From positions 8,516,501 to 8,580,500 of the forward strand of contig JANTQA010000012.1 of NCBI GenBank assembly GCA_027625915.1: a DNA stretch of 64,000 nt. The letters run 5' to 3'. Positions 47,437-57,951 of the stretch are shown piece by piece. The stretch comes from Anaeramoeba flamelloides. Its lineage: Eukaryota; Metamonada; Anaeramoebidae. Position numbers and translations under genes: made by a program. How positions within the stretch are numbered: position 1 is the stretch's first letter; the number at the start of each line of letters is the position of its first letter. The notes under the pieces are model-generated. The model saw only the letters and a program-made list of their open reading frames with translations, made no database searches and was not told the DNA's origin.

Positions 47437-47658
47437 GTGTTTCGAAATAACTTATCATTTGAATTACTGATAAATTCTAATAAATTTCAAAAAAGTTTTA
47501 GTTCAATTTCCATTTTTATAAATCTTACAACTATTTCTTATAAAATAGTCCCTGAGAAAGAATATTTTGAAGAGCAGTTAGTTTTACAGAGTTTCTTAAC
47601 ACTTGACTTCATAAAACGCTTTATTCATAGCTTGTGCATAATAATTCAAAAAAGGTAA
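47437..47658 (+). other. Exon-like open frame without ATG, ending at a donor-like site
   Basis: Protein-like text (KIVPEKEYFEEQLVLQSFL, then FIKRFIHSLCIIIQK) ends at AAAAG followed by GTAAAT, a donor of the type used elsewhere here. There is no partner exon that I can place and no family resemblance. It could be an orphan exon of an unrecognised or decayed gene. Confidence 0.2.
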
Positions 47659-48232
47659 ATCAAGTAAAAATATCCAAACTTTAATTGCAATTTATCAGTA
47701 TTTGTCAAAATATCTTCAAAAAAAAAAAAAAAATGGTAAGGTAACCATTGTTTCTGTTATTAGTCATTGTAATATGTAATTGTTATTGGACAGACTTTAC
47801 TTTTTTTGGAAATTCATGAATAAAAAAAAACTAATTTTGATAAAATTTTTATATTTGATTTTTTATCACAAATACATTACAATATATAAGAATAAAAATG
47901 AACATATCTATCAGATCTTCAAAATGTTATTTAAAGGCGTTTTATTGTAAAAATAATACCAGTAACACATCTCAAAAAAGTATCCAATAATTTTTATTCT
48001 CAGACTTATGAAATAATCCTTTTTTATATACTAATTCAATTTCGTTTCCGTAGAATTCATTTTGAGTATTCTATTTAACCAATAATTCAATTTAAAAATT
48101 TATTGCTAAAATTAAAACTTTTTTAAAAATCAAAAAATCAACCGAAAGGAAAATTTTCATAGAGAGACAATAAAGATAATCCAAAACTAATTCCAAATAT
48201 AACAAAAAACCTCTTTAAATATTGGTTTAGAT

Positions 48233-48575
48233 ATGAAATATTTCAAATATGAAGAGAAATTATTACCTAATGAAGAAACACTAAAAATTGAAAATGAGTG
48301 AATAGCCTTGTTTGAATTCAAAAAAAAAGTCTTACTTTACTGATCAACTCATTAAAGTTAAAGAAACTCGCCCAAACATTTCTTCTCTTTACAAAAATAA
48401 CAAATTGATTCCAAACAGATGAAAACTGAAACTAAAAATATTAATCGATGTAGATTCATTTATTGGATAAAAATCGAAAAATAAAAAAAAACTCATAAAG
48501 TTCAGAGTATATTTCTTTTTTTGTGAAACCAAGACGGTCCTTTGTTACAATTTTTTGTGAAAGTAAATTTGAATA
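48233..48575 (+). pseudogene. Decayed coding stretch, family unknown
   Basis: ATG opens MKYFKYEEKLLPNEETLKI. Further protein-like pieces follow: YFTDQLIKVKETRPNISSLY, KLKLKILIDVDSFIG and KKKLIKFRVYFFFCETKTVL. They are separated by a few stops and a change of frame. It lies just upstream of the Ras gene on the same strand but has no link to it. No family is recognised. Confidence 0.3.
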
Positions 48576-48743
48576 ATTGAGAAATTGAGAAAATAATAAG
48601 AGGTTGGGCTTTTTGTGGGTTCAGATGCCTTTTTGGAAATACAGATCGGTTTAGAAAAAAATGATTAGTCAAAAATAAAAAACCGTTTTTATTTTTTATA
48701 CATTTTATTAATTGGAATTATTTTCATAAAGATCAACTTTTAA

Positions 48744-51700
48744 ATGGGAGACACCGAAGAAAAATATAAGATTGTTATGGCAGGGAGTGGATCTGGTAAT
48801 TGGAACTTTTTCATTCTTTTTTTTTTTTATATCCAAGCTTTTACCAACAAAGCCGTCTTCTCAACAACCCCAATTCTAAAAATCTTTTTTCTTAAACTCA
48901 AATTAGTTGGTAAATCATGTTTAACAATACGGTTCCTTCAAGATCGCTTTATACAGGATTATGGTAAATATTTGTTTGTTCATTCCAAAAAAAGTTTCGA
49001 AATTAACTTTTTACTTTTTTTTTATGTTTGTTTTATTTTAAAAATTCTGCACCAAAACCTGCCATTAAAATTCACACAATTTGCTATTTTTTGATACACA
49101 CCAAGACCCAACTGTTGGTAAGCTCTTTCGTTTTTGTTTTTTCTTGTTCTCAAAAAATTGTTTTTCGCTTTTTGAACTTAACCTTTTTTTTTTTTTTGAT
49201 AAAAAACAAACACACAAAAAATTAACACCTACGAATTCCTTTAAACAGAGGAAACTTACAAAAAAATGTTAGTAATAGATGAAAAGCCTGTTGTTTTAGA
49301 GATTGTTGATACAGCAGGCCAGGAAGAGTATCGATCTGTCCGGGATAAGTATTTCAAATCAGCAGAAGCCTTTGTTGTAGTTTACAGTATAACCTCACGA
49401 AGCAGCTTTAATGAAGCAGAAAAGATCCTCTTAAAAATTAAACAAGTGAAAGAAAATAGCACAACCCCGATCGTAATGGTTGGAAATAAATTGGGTAATC
49501 TATTTTTTTTTTTTTTTTTTTTTTTTTGAATTATTATTTTGTGGTTTATTGGTAGTTTAAATTTCGAAAATTCAAGATTTGTAAAACCTCTACCATGCTC
49601 TTTCTGAAAAATTTCATTTATGTTATAATTTTCCCTTCTTGTCTTTTCTCAATGATTTTATTCTTCTTGCTTTATTCTGAATCACTCCTTAAATAGATCT
49701 TGAATCTGAAAGAATAATTAAAAGGGAAGAATGTGAATACCTCAAAAAGAAATACAACTTGGCCTTTTTTGAATCGTAAATATTCCTTTTTATTTTGAAT
49801 TAATTTTTTGTTTTTTCGCACAATTTTGTTTGATCTCTCTTTTTTGAGAGAGAAATTTTCAAAAGAAATAAGAACTTTATTCCGATTCGATTTTTTATCA
49901 ACTTTTTGGCTTCACGCATTTAGTTCATATAATTTTACCTTCATCAAGTTAGGTTACACATGCCTTTGAATTTTAAATCATAGAATTAACAAAATCTGTT
50001 TGTTTTGTATTAAGGACTGCATTTTCCGGTGAAGACCATGAAATTGTGGATCAAAACGATCTTGAAGAAGATCTATAATCTCAGTTAAATTTACCTACTG
50101 AGGATTTGCTTTTCACAAAAAAACATTCGAAATTTTCACGATTCCATAAATTCTCACAATTTCGCCGTTATGAATACTTGACAAAATTTGGTTTTAGTAT
50201 TTCATAATTTCCATTTCGAATCTAATAACACAAAAAAATTTCCCAAGCTCCTTCTAAATATTTTTTAACATTAACTTTTACAAGTTTGAAATGTTTCAAA
50301 TTTGGAACTTGTACTTGAAAATCCCTTAAAGTCAATTTTTTTAAAAATTTTCATTCAAAAATCTATTTTACAATTTTTTTTTTTTGGTTTTGTTGGTCTG
50401 TTTTTAACGAGAAAATTAATAATTTTTTTGATCCACTTTCCTCAGAACGAAAATTCTTTTTGACAAGTTAATGTAAAATAACACAATAACTCAACACACT
50501 CTTCTGGGATGGAAACGTAGTCCTTAGTGTTGCCAAAATAACCCATCCAGACTTGGTAAAACCGTGATGCAAATTCAAACCTGTGTTTCTTTTTTTCAAG
50601 AAGGCTTATACATTACATGGTTTTAGAAACGGGCAATAAACAATAAGGAATGATGGCTTTGGGTCATTAAAGTTATACTATCAAGGGCCAAGTCATTATG
50701 GCCAAAAAAAAATTAAGATCGGAAAAAATTTTTAGTTTTTTTTAATAGTATCTATTACTAAAATCAATTAAAAACAAATCAATATGTAGTGGAAGATCGA
50801 TCTCTAAAAATCAACAATGAAAAACGAGTACAATTTTTGAAAAAATTAATAATGAAAAACGAGCCAAAAGAGTGAAACCCAATATTCAATTTGAATCGTT
50901 ATGCATTATAATTTTGAATAAAACTATCCCAGTTTTGGAGTATCAATCTTTTCGCACTTTTTTGAGATCTCAAAAATATTTTTTTTCATTTTTTTCATTT
51001 TTCCAATGAGCATATTTTTACTGAAAGAATATTATAAAAACCTTAATTTATCAAATATAAAGAATTACAAAACAACCACAAATTAGATTAAATCAGATTA
51101 AATGAGATTAAATCAAACCAAATGATATTAAATCAAATTAAATAAAATAAAATTAAATTAGATTAAATCAAATTAAATTAAATTAAATCGATTGTTTACT
51201 GAAAGAAAATAATTTGTTTTAAATTGAAGAAATTTTACCATGTTGAAATATAAAATAAGAGAAAATTATTATTTTTTTTTTAAAAATTTGAATTTTTAGA
51301 GTCTTTTCAACTTTTTTTTGTTAATAGCTTTTTTTTTATTGTGCTCTATGAATTTTTTTTTTTTTCCAATTTGGTTGTTTACTTGTTTTTTCTTGAAATA
51401 TTTTTTTTTTTTGAATTTAATTACATTTAAAGTAGTGAAAAAAATATCTGACATGAAAAAAATACCTGAAAAGATTTTTAATTGCGAATATTAGGAAAAT
51501 TGTTGTGAAATTTCTTTTATTTAAAATCAAATCCTTTTTTTAAGAATCAAACTTTTAAAATTATAACTTACCCACTTCTTAAAAATGATGATTAATGAAA
51601 TTAGACTTGTTCAAAACACCATTCAATCAATCAAAAAACAAGAATAAAAATTATCATTTTCCAAACTCTAGTAAACCTCTATACAGTTTTTTCAATAATC

Positions 51701-53547
51701 TGTGTTGGGTTTTTAGTTTGTGTTTTTAAAAATTGTTTGTGTTGTTTTTGTAAATAATTGTTGTTTTTTTTTTTTTTAAAGAGTGTTTTTTTGTTTTTAA
51801 TTGTTGTTTTTGAAATATATTCAATTTCCTTAAAAATACATTACAGTAAAACTGTATTTTCCAAACCTAACAGTATTTACAATAGTACTTTTTACCAAAT
51901 CATTGTTCCACAATCTTCCAACTTCAGTTACCCTAATTAAGAACTAACCCAATCAAATTTCAACAAACTATCACCAAAATCCACAACCACCAGATCTTTG
52001 AGTTTGATCAAAAAAAAAACAACAACAGTAAATATATGAAACTTTTTGGAAAAACTGTTTTGTATCTCTAAATGTGCAAAATGATTTCAAAATTTTTCAA
52101 GTTTTTTTGAAAAATGAAATGATCCCAAAATTTCACTTTATTTTCTTTTTTTTACCTTTATCCAATAGCCTTAAAATCATCTCTTGTTATTATTGGCAAA
52201 CTTTTATTTATTTACCTGTTTTTTTTTTTGTGATATATATTTGGAGAACCAAGAATGCTAGATGAAACAATATTCCAGAATAGAAAAAAAAGTTTATCAG
52301 CCGAAATTTTATCCCTATAAAATTCTTCAAGAACATTGTTCAAATAATTTGAAAATATATTTTGAGTAATAATGAGAGCTAATTAGATCTCTAAAAACAT
52401 CAATTCTCATTGGATAATGAAAAATATCTTTGGGATGTTTTCATTCAATTAGAATATAAAAATAAATTGATGGATCTTTAAAAAAAATTTTTTGATTATA
52501 TTTTGATGGATGTAAAGTATTATGAACAAAATATGCTTCTTTTTGAAAAATAAACATACTCTTGAAAATTTTTAATTTCAATAACAATTAAAAACAAAAA
52601 ACACTATTCAACAATTTTCAAAACAACAATTAAAACCCAAAAAAATCCAAAACAACAATAAAAAGTTGATTAAAAATATTTATTGAAGTCAACACGGATT
52701 ATTTAACAAACTGTAAAACTGGATTGTTTTTTAAAAAAAAGTTGATCTACTTAGGTTATCAAACAATTACTTGAGTATTCTAGAGACACCCTCACTTTGA
52801 TGAACTTTAGGTAGGTTTATTACTCGGATTATAAAAAATTTGGTTATTTATAAAAAGGATTTGATTTAAAATAAATGAAATTACACAACAATTTTCCTTA
52901 TACTCACAATTAAAAATCATGTCCGATATTTTTTTCCCTACTATATTGAATTTTTTTTTTTGTGAATTTTTTGTAAATCGAGTTACAATGAATTTTTTTT
53001 TTGATCGTTTGAAGTTTTTGAAATTCGGTATCCTGTGAAACGTTTAATTGAATTTTTTGCCAGTGAGATCCTTTTATGAAATTTTTTTTGTTTGTTATTT
53101 GAATTTTTCCAACCAAAAGAAGTGCAATTTCGCAATACCATTTTTCGTGGTAAACCACTCCTATTGTATCGAGCAAATTTATGCCAAGTGACTAGACCCT
53201 TAAATAACACCTTGGTTTGTACGAGAATTTACAAAATTTTTGGATCAAAAAAATTTTTCAATTCAAATCAAAAATTTATCAATATCTTGAAATTCTTTTA
53301 ACAAATAATCTTTTAAATCTTTTAATTGGCGAATGTATTGAATTTCAATCGCTTTTAAACCCCAAATTCTAATAGACCTTATTATACAAACATCACACTA
53401 TAGTGTTGTATATACAAAATTTTTAAAATAGCTCTTTTTACCACTTATTGAAAAGGTGTTAAAAAAAATATTTTCTTTTTATAAATTCACTTTTTTAAAG
53501 TTGTTAGGGCTCTTTAGGTTCATTAGGTTCCTTAGGACCCCCCCTCC

Positions 53548-53578
<31 letters not shown>

Positions 53579-54933
53579 GGAGGAGGTACAAGAAATAAAA
53601 AATCTAAATAAGAATTAATAAACTTTGTCTCATTAGATCTTAAACATACCGAATTGAACTTAACAAAACCGAGCCGGCCTAACTGGACTGAACAGAGTCG
53701 GCCTTCCCATACAATCCGACTAGTTGATACTCGGGCTAGGTAATAAAGCAATACTGTATTGTAGGTATCTTGAACTGGGATTTTGCGAAAGCAAGATTCG
53801 GGACACTTGCAAAAATAAAAAGAAAAGAAAAGAAAAGAGTAACAATATATACTATTTCCAGAAAAGAGGGACAAATTTATTTTAAAATATCTTTTTTAAA
53901 CTCAATCCTAATAAAAATATTTAAATATCCAAAATCGTAATTCATAATTTATCGATTCTTAATAATAATCTAATTTGTTTGTTAGTATGCTACCCAAAAA
54001 TAAAAGATATTGAAATTTTTGATCTAGATTTTCAAAAATATATTTTGAAAAAGGATGAAAATTATAGATTATTTCTTTCTTTTTGATCATAAGAAAATTG
54101 TTTTCCATTCAAGCCCAATCTCTAATAGAATTTCCAATTGTATAAAAACAGTTATAAATATATTTTATTGTTTCAAAAATCGTTCATGTCCTTATCATAT
54201 TACCCTTTTTTTATTGAATTTTATGGTGCATCTCATTTTCTTCCATAAAAAAATGTGCAAATTTTTTTTTTGTTAATTTTTCTTGTAAATATTTTGATGA
54301 ACATATTTTAAAATAGATCCAATAGGCACTGGTTTAATGGGTATTAATATTTTTCTTAATTTGATATTAAAAGTTTAAGAATAACTCCACTAGAAAAGAG
54401 AATTTTATATTTGAAATTTAAAATAAAATGGCACACCTTTTTGGAAACTCATTATAAAACCATTGATAATATTCAAAAGACCTATTTCCAGTCTTTATTA
54501 AAAAAAATTTTTGATCATCTTTTTTAAAACAACTTTACTAAATTTTTATCTTTTTTTTTTTTGATCTTTTTCGATTAAATTATATGTTTTTCCTTGTTTT
54601 GTTTCTTGAGTTATTCTGTGAAAAAGAAATTAAAAAAGAAATTGTACTACATTTTTATTTAACTTCTTAATTAGTCTCCCAAAAAATAATTAATTTTCAA
54701 TTTTTTTTTTTCTTTATATTAACATTATTTCTGATGAACCCACCTTTTTTTTTTTTTTTTTTTTTTTTCTTTTCTTTTTTTTCAATAGATCTGCAAAAAA
54801 TGGTAAAAATGTATCGATATGCTTTGAAGAAGCTGTAAGAATGTTAAGAAAGAATATTACTAAAAATAAAAAAAAAGAAACGACAAAAGAAGTTTCTGCA
54901 GATTCTCCAAATGGCTGTTGTACACTTCTTTAA
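48744..54933 (+). CDS. Ras-family small GTPase, six exons with a 5-kb last intron
   Basis: Exons: 48744-48795, 48907-48963, 49106-49117, 49249-49494, 49697-49775 and 54789-54933. All junctions are in phase and the protein has 196 residues, near the usual Ras length. All five nucleotide motifs are present: GSGSVGKS (G1), DPTVEE (switch I with its Thr), DTAGQEEY (G3), NKLD (G4, split by intron 4) and ESSAK (G5, split by intron 5). The C-terminus is Lys-rich and ends CCTLL, so the last four residues CTLL form a CaaX box for prenylation, with Leu last as for geranylgeranyl. Exon 3 is only 12 nt. Introns 1-4 are 111-202 nt, but intron 5 is 5013 nt and is filled with repeats. A second, closer terminal exon (50015-50078) is also in phase and would give a 169-residue form without helix 5 or CaaX. 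Signalling partners cannot be told from sequence. Confidence 0.92.
49106..49117 (+). other. 12-nt microexon of the Ras gene
   Basis: ACCCAACTGTTG lies between AG (49104-49105) and GTAAGC (49118-49123). It supplies most of Asp-Pro-Thr-Val in switch I, including the Thr that binds the magnesium ion. Skipping it would keep the frame but remove four residues from the effector loop. Confidence 0.88.
50015..50078 (+). other. Possible alternative last exon of the Ras gene
   Basis: It follows TTGTATTAAG and is in phase with exon 5. It encodes TAFSGEDHEIVDQNDLEEDL and then TAA. The start resembles the SAK-G region of Ras, but the basic K of SAK is replaced, and there is no final helix or prenylation site. 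It is less AT-rich than its surroundings. It may be a true alternative end or a decayed duplicate of the distal exon. Confidence 0.5.
50502..50735 (+). pseudogene. Decayed coding stretch inside Ras intron 5
   Basis: One frame reads FWDGNVVLSVAKITHPDLVK, CKFKPVFLFFKKAYTLHGF and TIRNDGFGSLKLYYQGPSHY, then GQKKIKIGKNF, with two stops between the pieces. Base composition is clearly less AT-rich than the intron around it. I do not recognise the family with confidence. A weak likeness of GFGSLKLYYQGPSH to filamin-type Ig repeats is noted but not relied on. Confidence 0.4.
51083..51190. repeat. Simple tandem repeat of ATTAAAT/ATTAGATTAAATC type
   Basis: Units such as AGATTAAATC, AAATTAAATA and AAATTAAATT repeat irregularly over about 110 bp inside Ras intron 5. 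Confidence 0.8.
51545..52890 (+). repeat. Dispersed repeat B, copy 2, split by a 1-kb insertion
   Basis: The left part (51545-51683) and right part (52716-52890) together match the uninterrupted copy at 33171-33470. The join CCTCTATA/TAAAACT falls exactly where the insertion with a TA duplication lies. All of this is within Ras intron 5. Confidence 0.75.
51684..52713. mobile_element. 1030-bp non-autonomous DNA element, TA duplication
   Basis: The start is CAGTTTTTTCAATAATCTGT. The end is ACGGATTATTTAACAAACTG, which is its near complement over about 24 bp. TA lies at 51682-51683 and 52714-52715. Inside the tips, T/G-rich text on the left (GTTTTTAATTGTTGTTTTTG) pairs loosely with A/C-rich text on the right. 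Small internal frames show no DDE transposase motif. The CAG...CTG ends and TA duplication are shared with the elements at 12942 and 43631. Confidence 0.8.
53548..53820 (-). repeat. GC-shifted island with a poly-A end; possible SINE
   Basis: Read on the minus strand, a segment less AT-rich than anything else in intron 5 (CCGAATCTTGCTTTCGC..., GGCCGACTCTGTTCAGTCC, GTTAGGCCGGCTCGG) runs into about 23 A. A tRNA-type B box is only weakly suggested (AGTTCAAGATACC). No second copy exists in the window, so the SINE reading is unproven. Confidence 0.3.
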
Positions 54934-54950
54934 ACTTTATTAATTTATAC

Positions 54951-54980
54951 ATTTTCTTTTCTTTTCTTTTCTTTTCTTTT
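54951..54980. repeat. CTTTT microsatellite after the Ras gene
   Basis: TTTTC units repeat five to six times 20 bases after the distal Ras stop codon. Confidence 0.8.
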
Positions 54981-55344
54981 TTTAACCCTTCGTTATGAAT
55001 TTTTTATTTTTTTTACAAATCACTCTCAAATCTTTTAATAATTTGTAGTATTCTTTTCATAATATAATTTTGAAAAAAAAATAACAGTATGAAGTTCTGA
55101 GGAGATAATTCATTTTAAATATATTATTGAACAACTCCTTGGCTCATCAAAAAAATATTTTATAGAATTTATAATAAGCAAAAAAATGAAAAATGAAATT
55201 TATAACTACAAATTTATGATCGTAATTTAATTGTTTTTAAACTGATAATTTTAAAATTAATTATAATAAAACAACTTTATTAAAATAATAATTATTTTTA
55301 TACTATAAAGTCATTTTTTGTTTTTTTTTCTAAATACTTTATTT

Positions 55345-55885
55345 CTTATTAAAAACTCAAATTCAAAATTTTACACACAGTTAAAACGGTTAAAAAATCA
55401 CAATAATGCAATTTCTTTCAAATTGGAAATAATTTTGATTTTTTGGAAAAATAAGATAATCATTTTTTCATCTTTTCGTTTTTTGTTTTCATTTAATTTT
55501 TTTGAATTAGGTAACATTTTTCTCGTCTTTAATTTTTTGGAAGTTTGATGATATTGTTATTATGTTAAGGTTGTGTTATTCAAAATAGAACAATCCAAAT
55601 AAAATTAGTTGAGGGTATCTAAACGTTGATCGATCCATATTCGTAATAGAATTGAAACAAAATTTAGCAATCCATTTTCATTCTCTTTTTTTTTTGCTCT
55701 CTCCAAAGTTTTTAACTCACTCTTGATTGATTTGTATTGGTAATTATTTATTCTTAGTTTTGTGAGATATTGTAATTTATAAACAATTGTTAACATTTCA
55801 AATAGTGAATGTTTCTAATTTGGTATTTCTTCTAGAATTGATTAAAGAAGATTTTTTTTTTCAAAAATTGAACTTTTGGTTTGTT
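55345..55885 (+). repeat. Dispersed repeat E, copy 2
   Basis: Matches 21725-22255 in the same order and orientation (CAGTTAAAACGGTTAAAAAA, CAATCCAAATAAAATTAG, TTGTAATTTATAAACAATTG, TCAAAAATTGAAC). Like the first copy it lies a few hundred bases beyond a gene end. Confidence 0.65.
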
Positions 55886-55978
55886 ATAATTTTCTAATTG
55901 AGGTTTATATTTCTTATTGTTGTTTTTTTATTGTTTAATTTTTGTTATTAAAAATACTTGTTGAAAAATAATTTAATA

Positions 55979-56933
55979 CAACAAGTTTCACTTTTAAGGT
56001 ACAAACTTTCAACGAAAATTTAGGTACAAAAAAATTACAAATTAAGGTACATAATTCAAATTCTAGTAAAAATACATTGATAAAATATCAGAAAATATTC
56101 CAAATTTTTTTCCATAATTTGAGATATTTTTTTTTGTCTTAAGGGATTAGCGTCTACCAAGGAGAAGCCTAGGAACAAAGTATGTTGTTATTGGACCTAA
56201 CCACATTAGTGTTACATGTTTCAAACGTCTCTAAAAAATCGATTAGTCAAGTAGTAATATTTGCTATCTCATCAATTAAAAATGATCTATGTATTAGTAA
56301 AAAACCCAGCAAATTCAGAATAAAATCTGCAATTAGACATAAATTTTATGATTGAATTATCAATAAACAGACTACAAAGTCATAAAATAACTATCTTAAA
56401 TTTATGGCGAAATGTAGATTAGTTAACAAAAAATTCGGTTTTTTTTAAAAAATTAAATAATTAACCAATAAAGTTTTTTGACAAATTCTTTCTCAAATCG
56501 TGCAAATATATTGATGCTATAAGTAGACTTATCAAAAGCAAACAAAACATATCAGTCTTTGGGCTTTTATGTTGATGATTATTGAGTTAATCTTTGAAAT
56601 TCAAAAAATCTAAAAATAGTTACTTTTGGAAGTTCTTATTCTAAATTATTAAATACTGGAATACTGTATTTTGGGTTTTTATTTTTAGATTTTAAAAAGG
56701 AATTAAAAAAAAAAATTTTCAAAATGAAATTTTTTCATTGTGGTCCTTAGTAAAAAATGTAATAATTTATTGTGCAACAAGATTTATAATTGATTTTTTA
56801 GAGCTATTCGAGCCATGGTGCACTAATACCATTTACACCCAATTACAACATACTTTGATTATAGAGAAATCTATGGTGACGCTAATCCCTTAAATTTCGT
56901 TGAAATTTTCTTCACCAAATGTGAAACTGACTC
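55979..56933. mobile_element. MITE of the 43631 type, split by a TTAA element
   Basis: The left part is CAACAAGTTTCACTTTTAAG, GTACAAACTTTCAACGAAAA and so on. The right part, after the inserted element, is ATTTCGTTGAAATTTTC...GTGAAACTGACTC. TA flanks it at 55977-55978 and 56934-56935. Its centre matches the 198-bp MITE at 43631 (CAAATTCTAGTAAAA), but the text is more diverged. Confidence 0.75.
56143..56889 (+). mobile_element. TTAA-flanked DNA element, whole copy, inside a MITE
   Basis: 747 bp from GGGATTAGCGTC to GACGCTAATCCC, with intact TTAA on both sides (56139-56142 and 56890-56893). It is very similar to the copy at 10291-11036, including the central palindrome and the long sub-terminal inverted repeats. 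The TTAA target is present in the intact MITE at 43631 (GCCTTAAATTTCG), which confirms the borders. No coding sequence. Confidence 0.88.
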
Positions 56934-57051
56934 TAAATTTTTTTTCAGAAATTAAATCAAATATCATTTTTAGAATGCTTGGATAAGAATAAATAGTAAA
57001 ACATTTAACTTTCCGAAAAGTTGAGAAAACAACTTTACTAAACATTCTATT

Positions 57052-57545
57052 ATAAACTAAAATTCAAAATAAATGATACCTTATATTTCAATTTTGAATT
57101 GCTTTTGTATCTTTTTGAAGTTTTTCCTCTCACAATGAAAAGTTTGCAAATAAATCATTTTTTCTCTTTTTTATTTTTTCAAAAGTGTTTTGTTAAAATG
57201 GAAAATGAAAATGAAAAATTTGAAAGAAGTAACAGATGAATTAATGGAAAAATTGGTTTCAAATATGACAAAGAGATTAGATTTAGTTATTCAAAGGGAA
57301 GGAGAATCAATAAATGGGTTTTATTAATTTTTAAAAAATTTTTTTTTCATGTAATGCTTCATTCAAAATAAATTACCCAATTTTTTTTAAAATTTTTTTT
57401 TTAACTTTTTTTATTTTATTTTTTGAAGAAAAACAAATACCCCTGGAGTAGTGAACCAAATACTAAAATAAAAATTTTTATATTAAAATAGATAACTACC
57501 AGTATTAAAAATATTTTTCTTTAAATTTTGATTTTTGATGGGAAA
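57052..57545 (+). repeat. Dispersed repeat D, copy 2, with an open 38-codon frame
   Basis: The direct-strand counterpart of 46718-47245. The frame at about 57211-57327 reads MKNLKEVTDELMEKLVSNMT, then RLDLVIQREGESINGFY and TAA. The alignment with the other copy extends upstream (VLLKWKMKMKNL) and shares the same stop position. Confidence 0.65.
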
Positions 57546-57717
57546 ATTATTTTGAATGATAGTTTAGGATTTTATATTGTACATTAAAAAAATTTTTAAT
57601 AAATTATTTATCAAAAAGTGATTTGAATTATCAAAATCAATAATACATCATGGAAAATAAAAAAGGTCCCTTTCTGGTATTTTTTGAAAATGATAAAAAG
57701 GAGAACAGTTTGGCTTG

Positions 57718-57951
57718 ATGGTTGTTCCTACCTTAAAAAATTCTTCTGAACTCAATTTGTATGTGAAATTTTTGAAAAGTTACCATTTGGGCTATAATTT
57801 TGCATTGTTAAAGTTGTCCTTGGAAAGAATTATTTTTGAGATGAACCATGTAGAAGACTTATTTAACAGTGTTTCAAATTTACAAGTTAGAGATTTTTTT
57901 TCGAGAAGGTTTTCCTCTTTAGAGATCAAGGAAACGGACAATAACCATTAA
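57718..57951 (+). CDS. Possible small protein of 77 residues
   Basis: ATG-started frame (MVVPTLKNSSELNLYVKFLK...) with a TAA stop. It has an even, protein-like mix of residues, including FALLKLSLERIIFEMNHVED and a charged end. It lies 0.95 kb upstream of CDC48 on the same strand. There is no recognised family and no splice partner. It may be a real short gene, an orphan exon or a remnant. Confidence 0.3.
   Translation: MVVPTLKNSSELNLYVKFLKSYHLGYNFALLKLSLERIIFEMNHVEDLFNSVSNLQVRDFFSRRFSSLEIKETDNNH

Noticed and set aside
53479-53874. 131-codon minus-strand ORF in Ras intron 5
   Set aside because: It runs through the poly-A end and the GC-shifted island, and its residue order looks like translated repeat.
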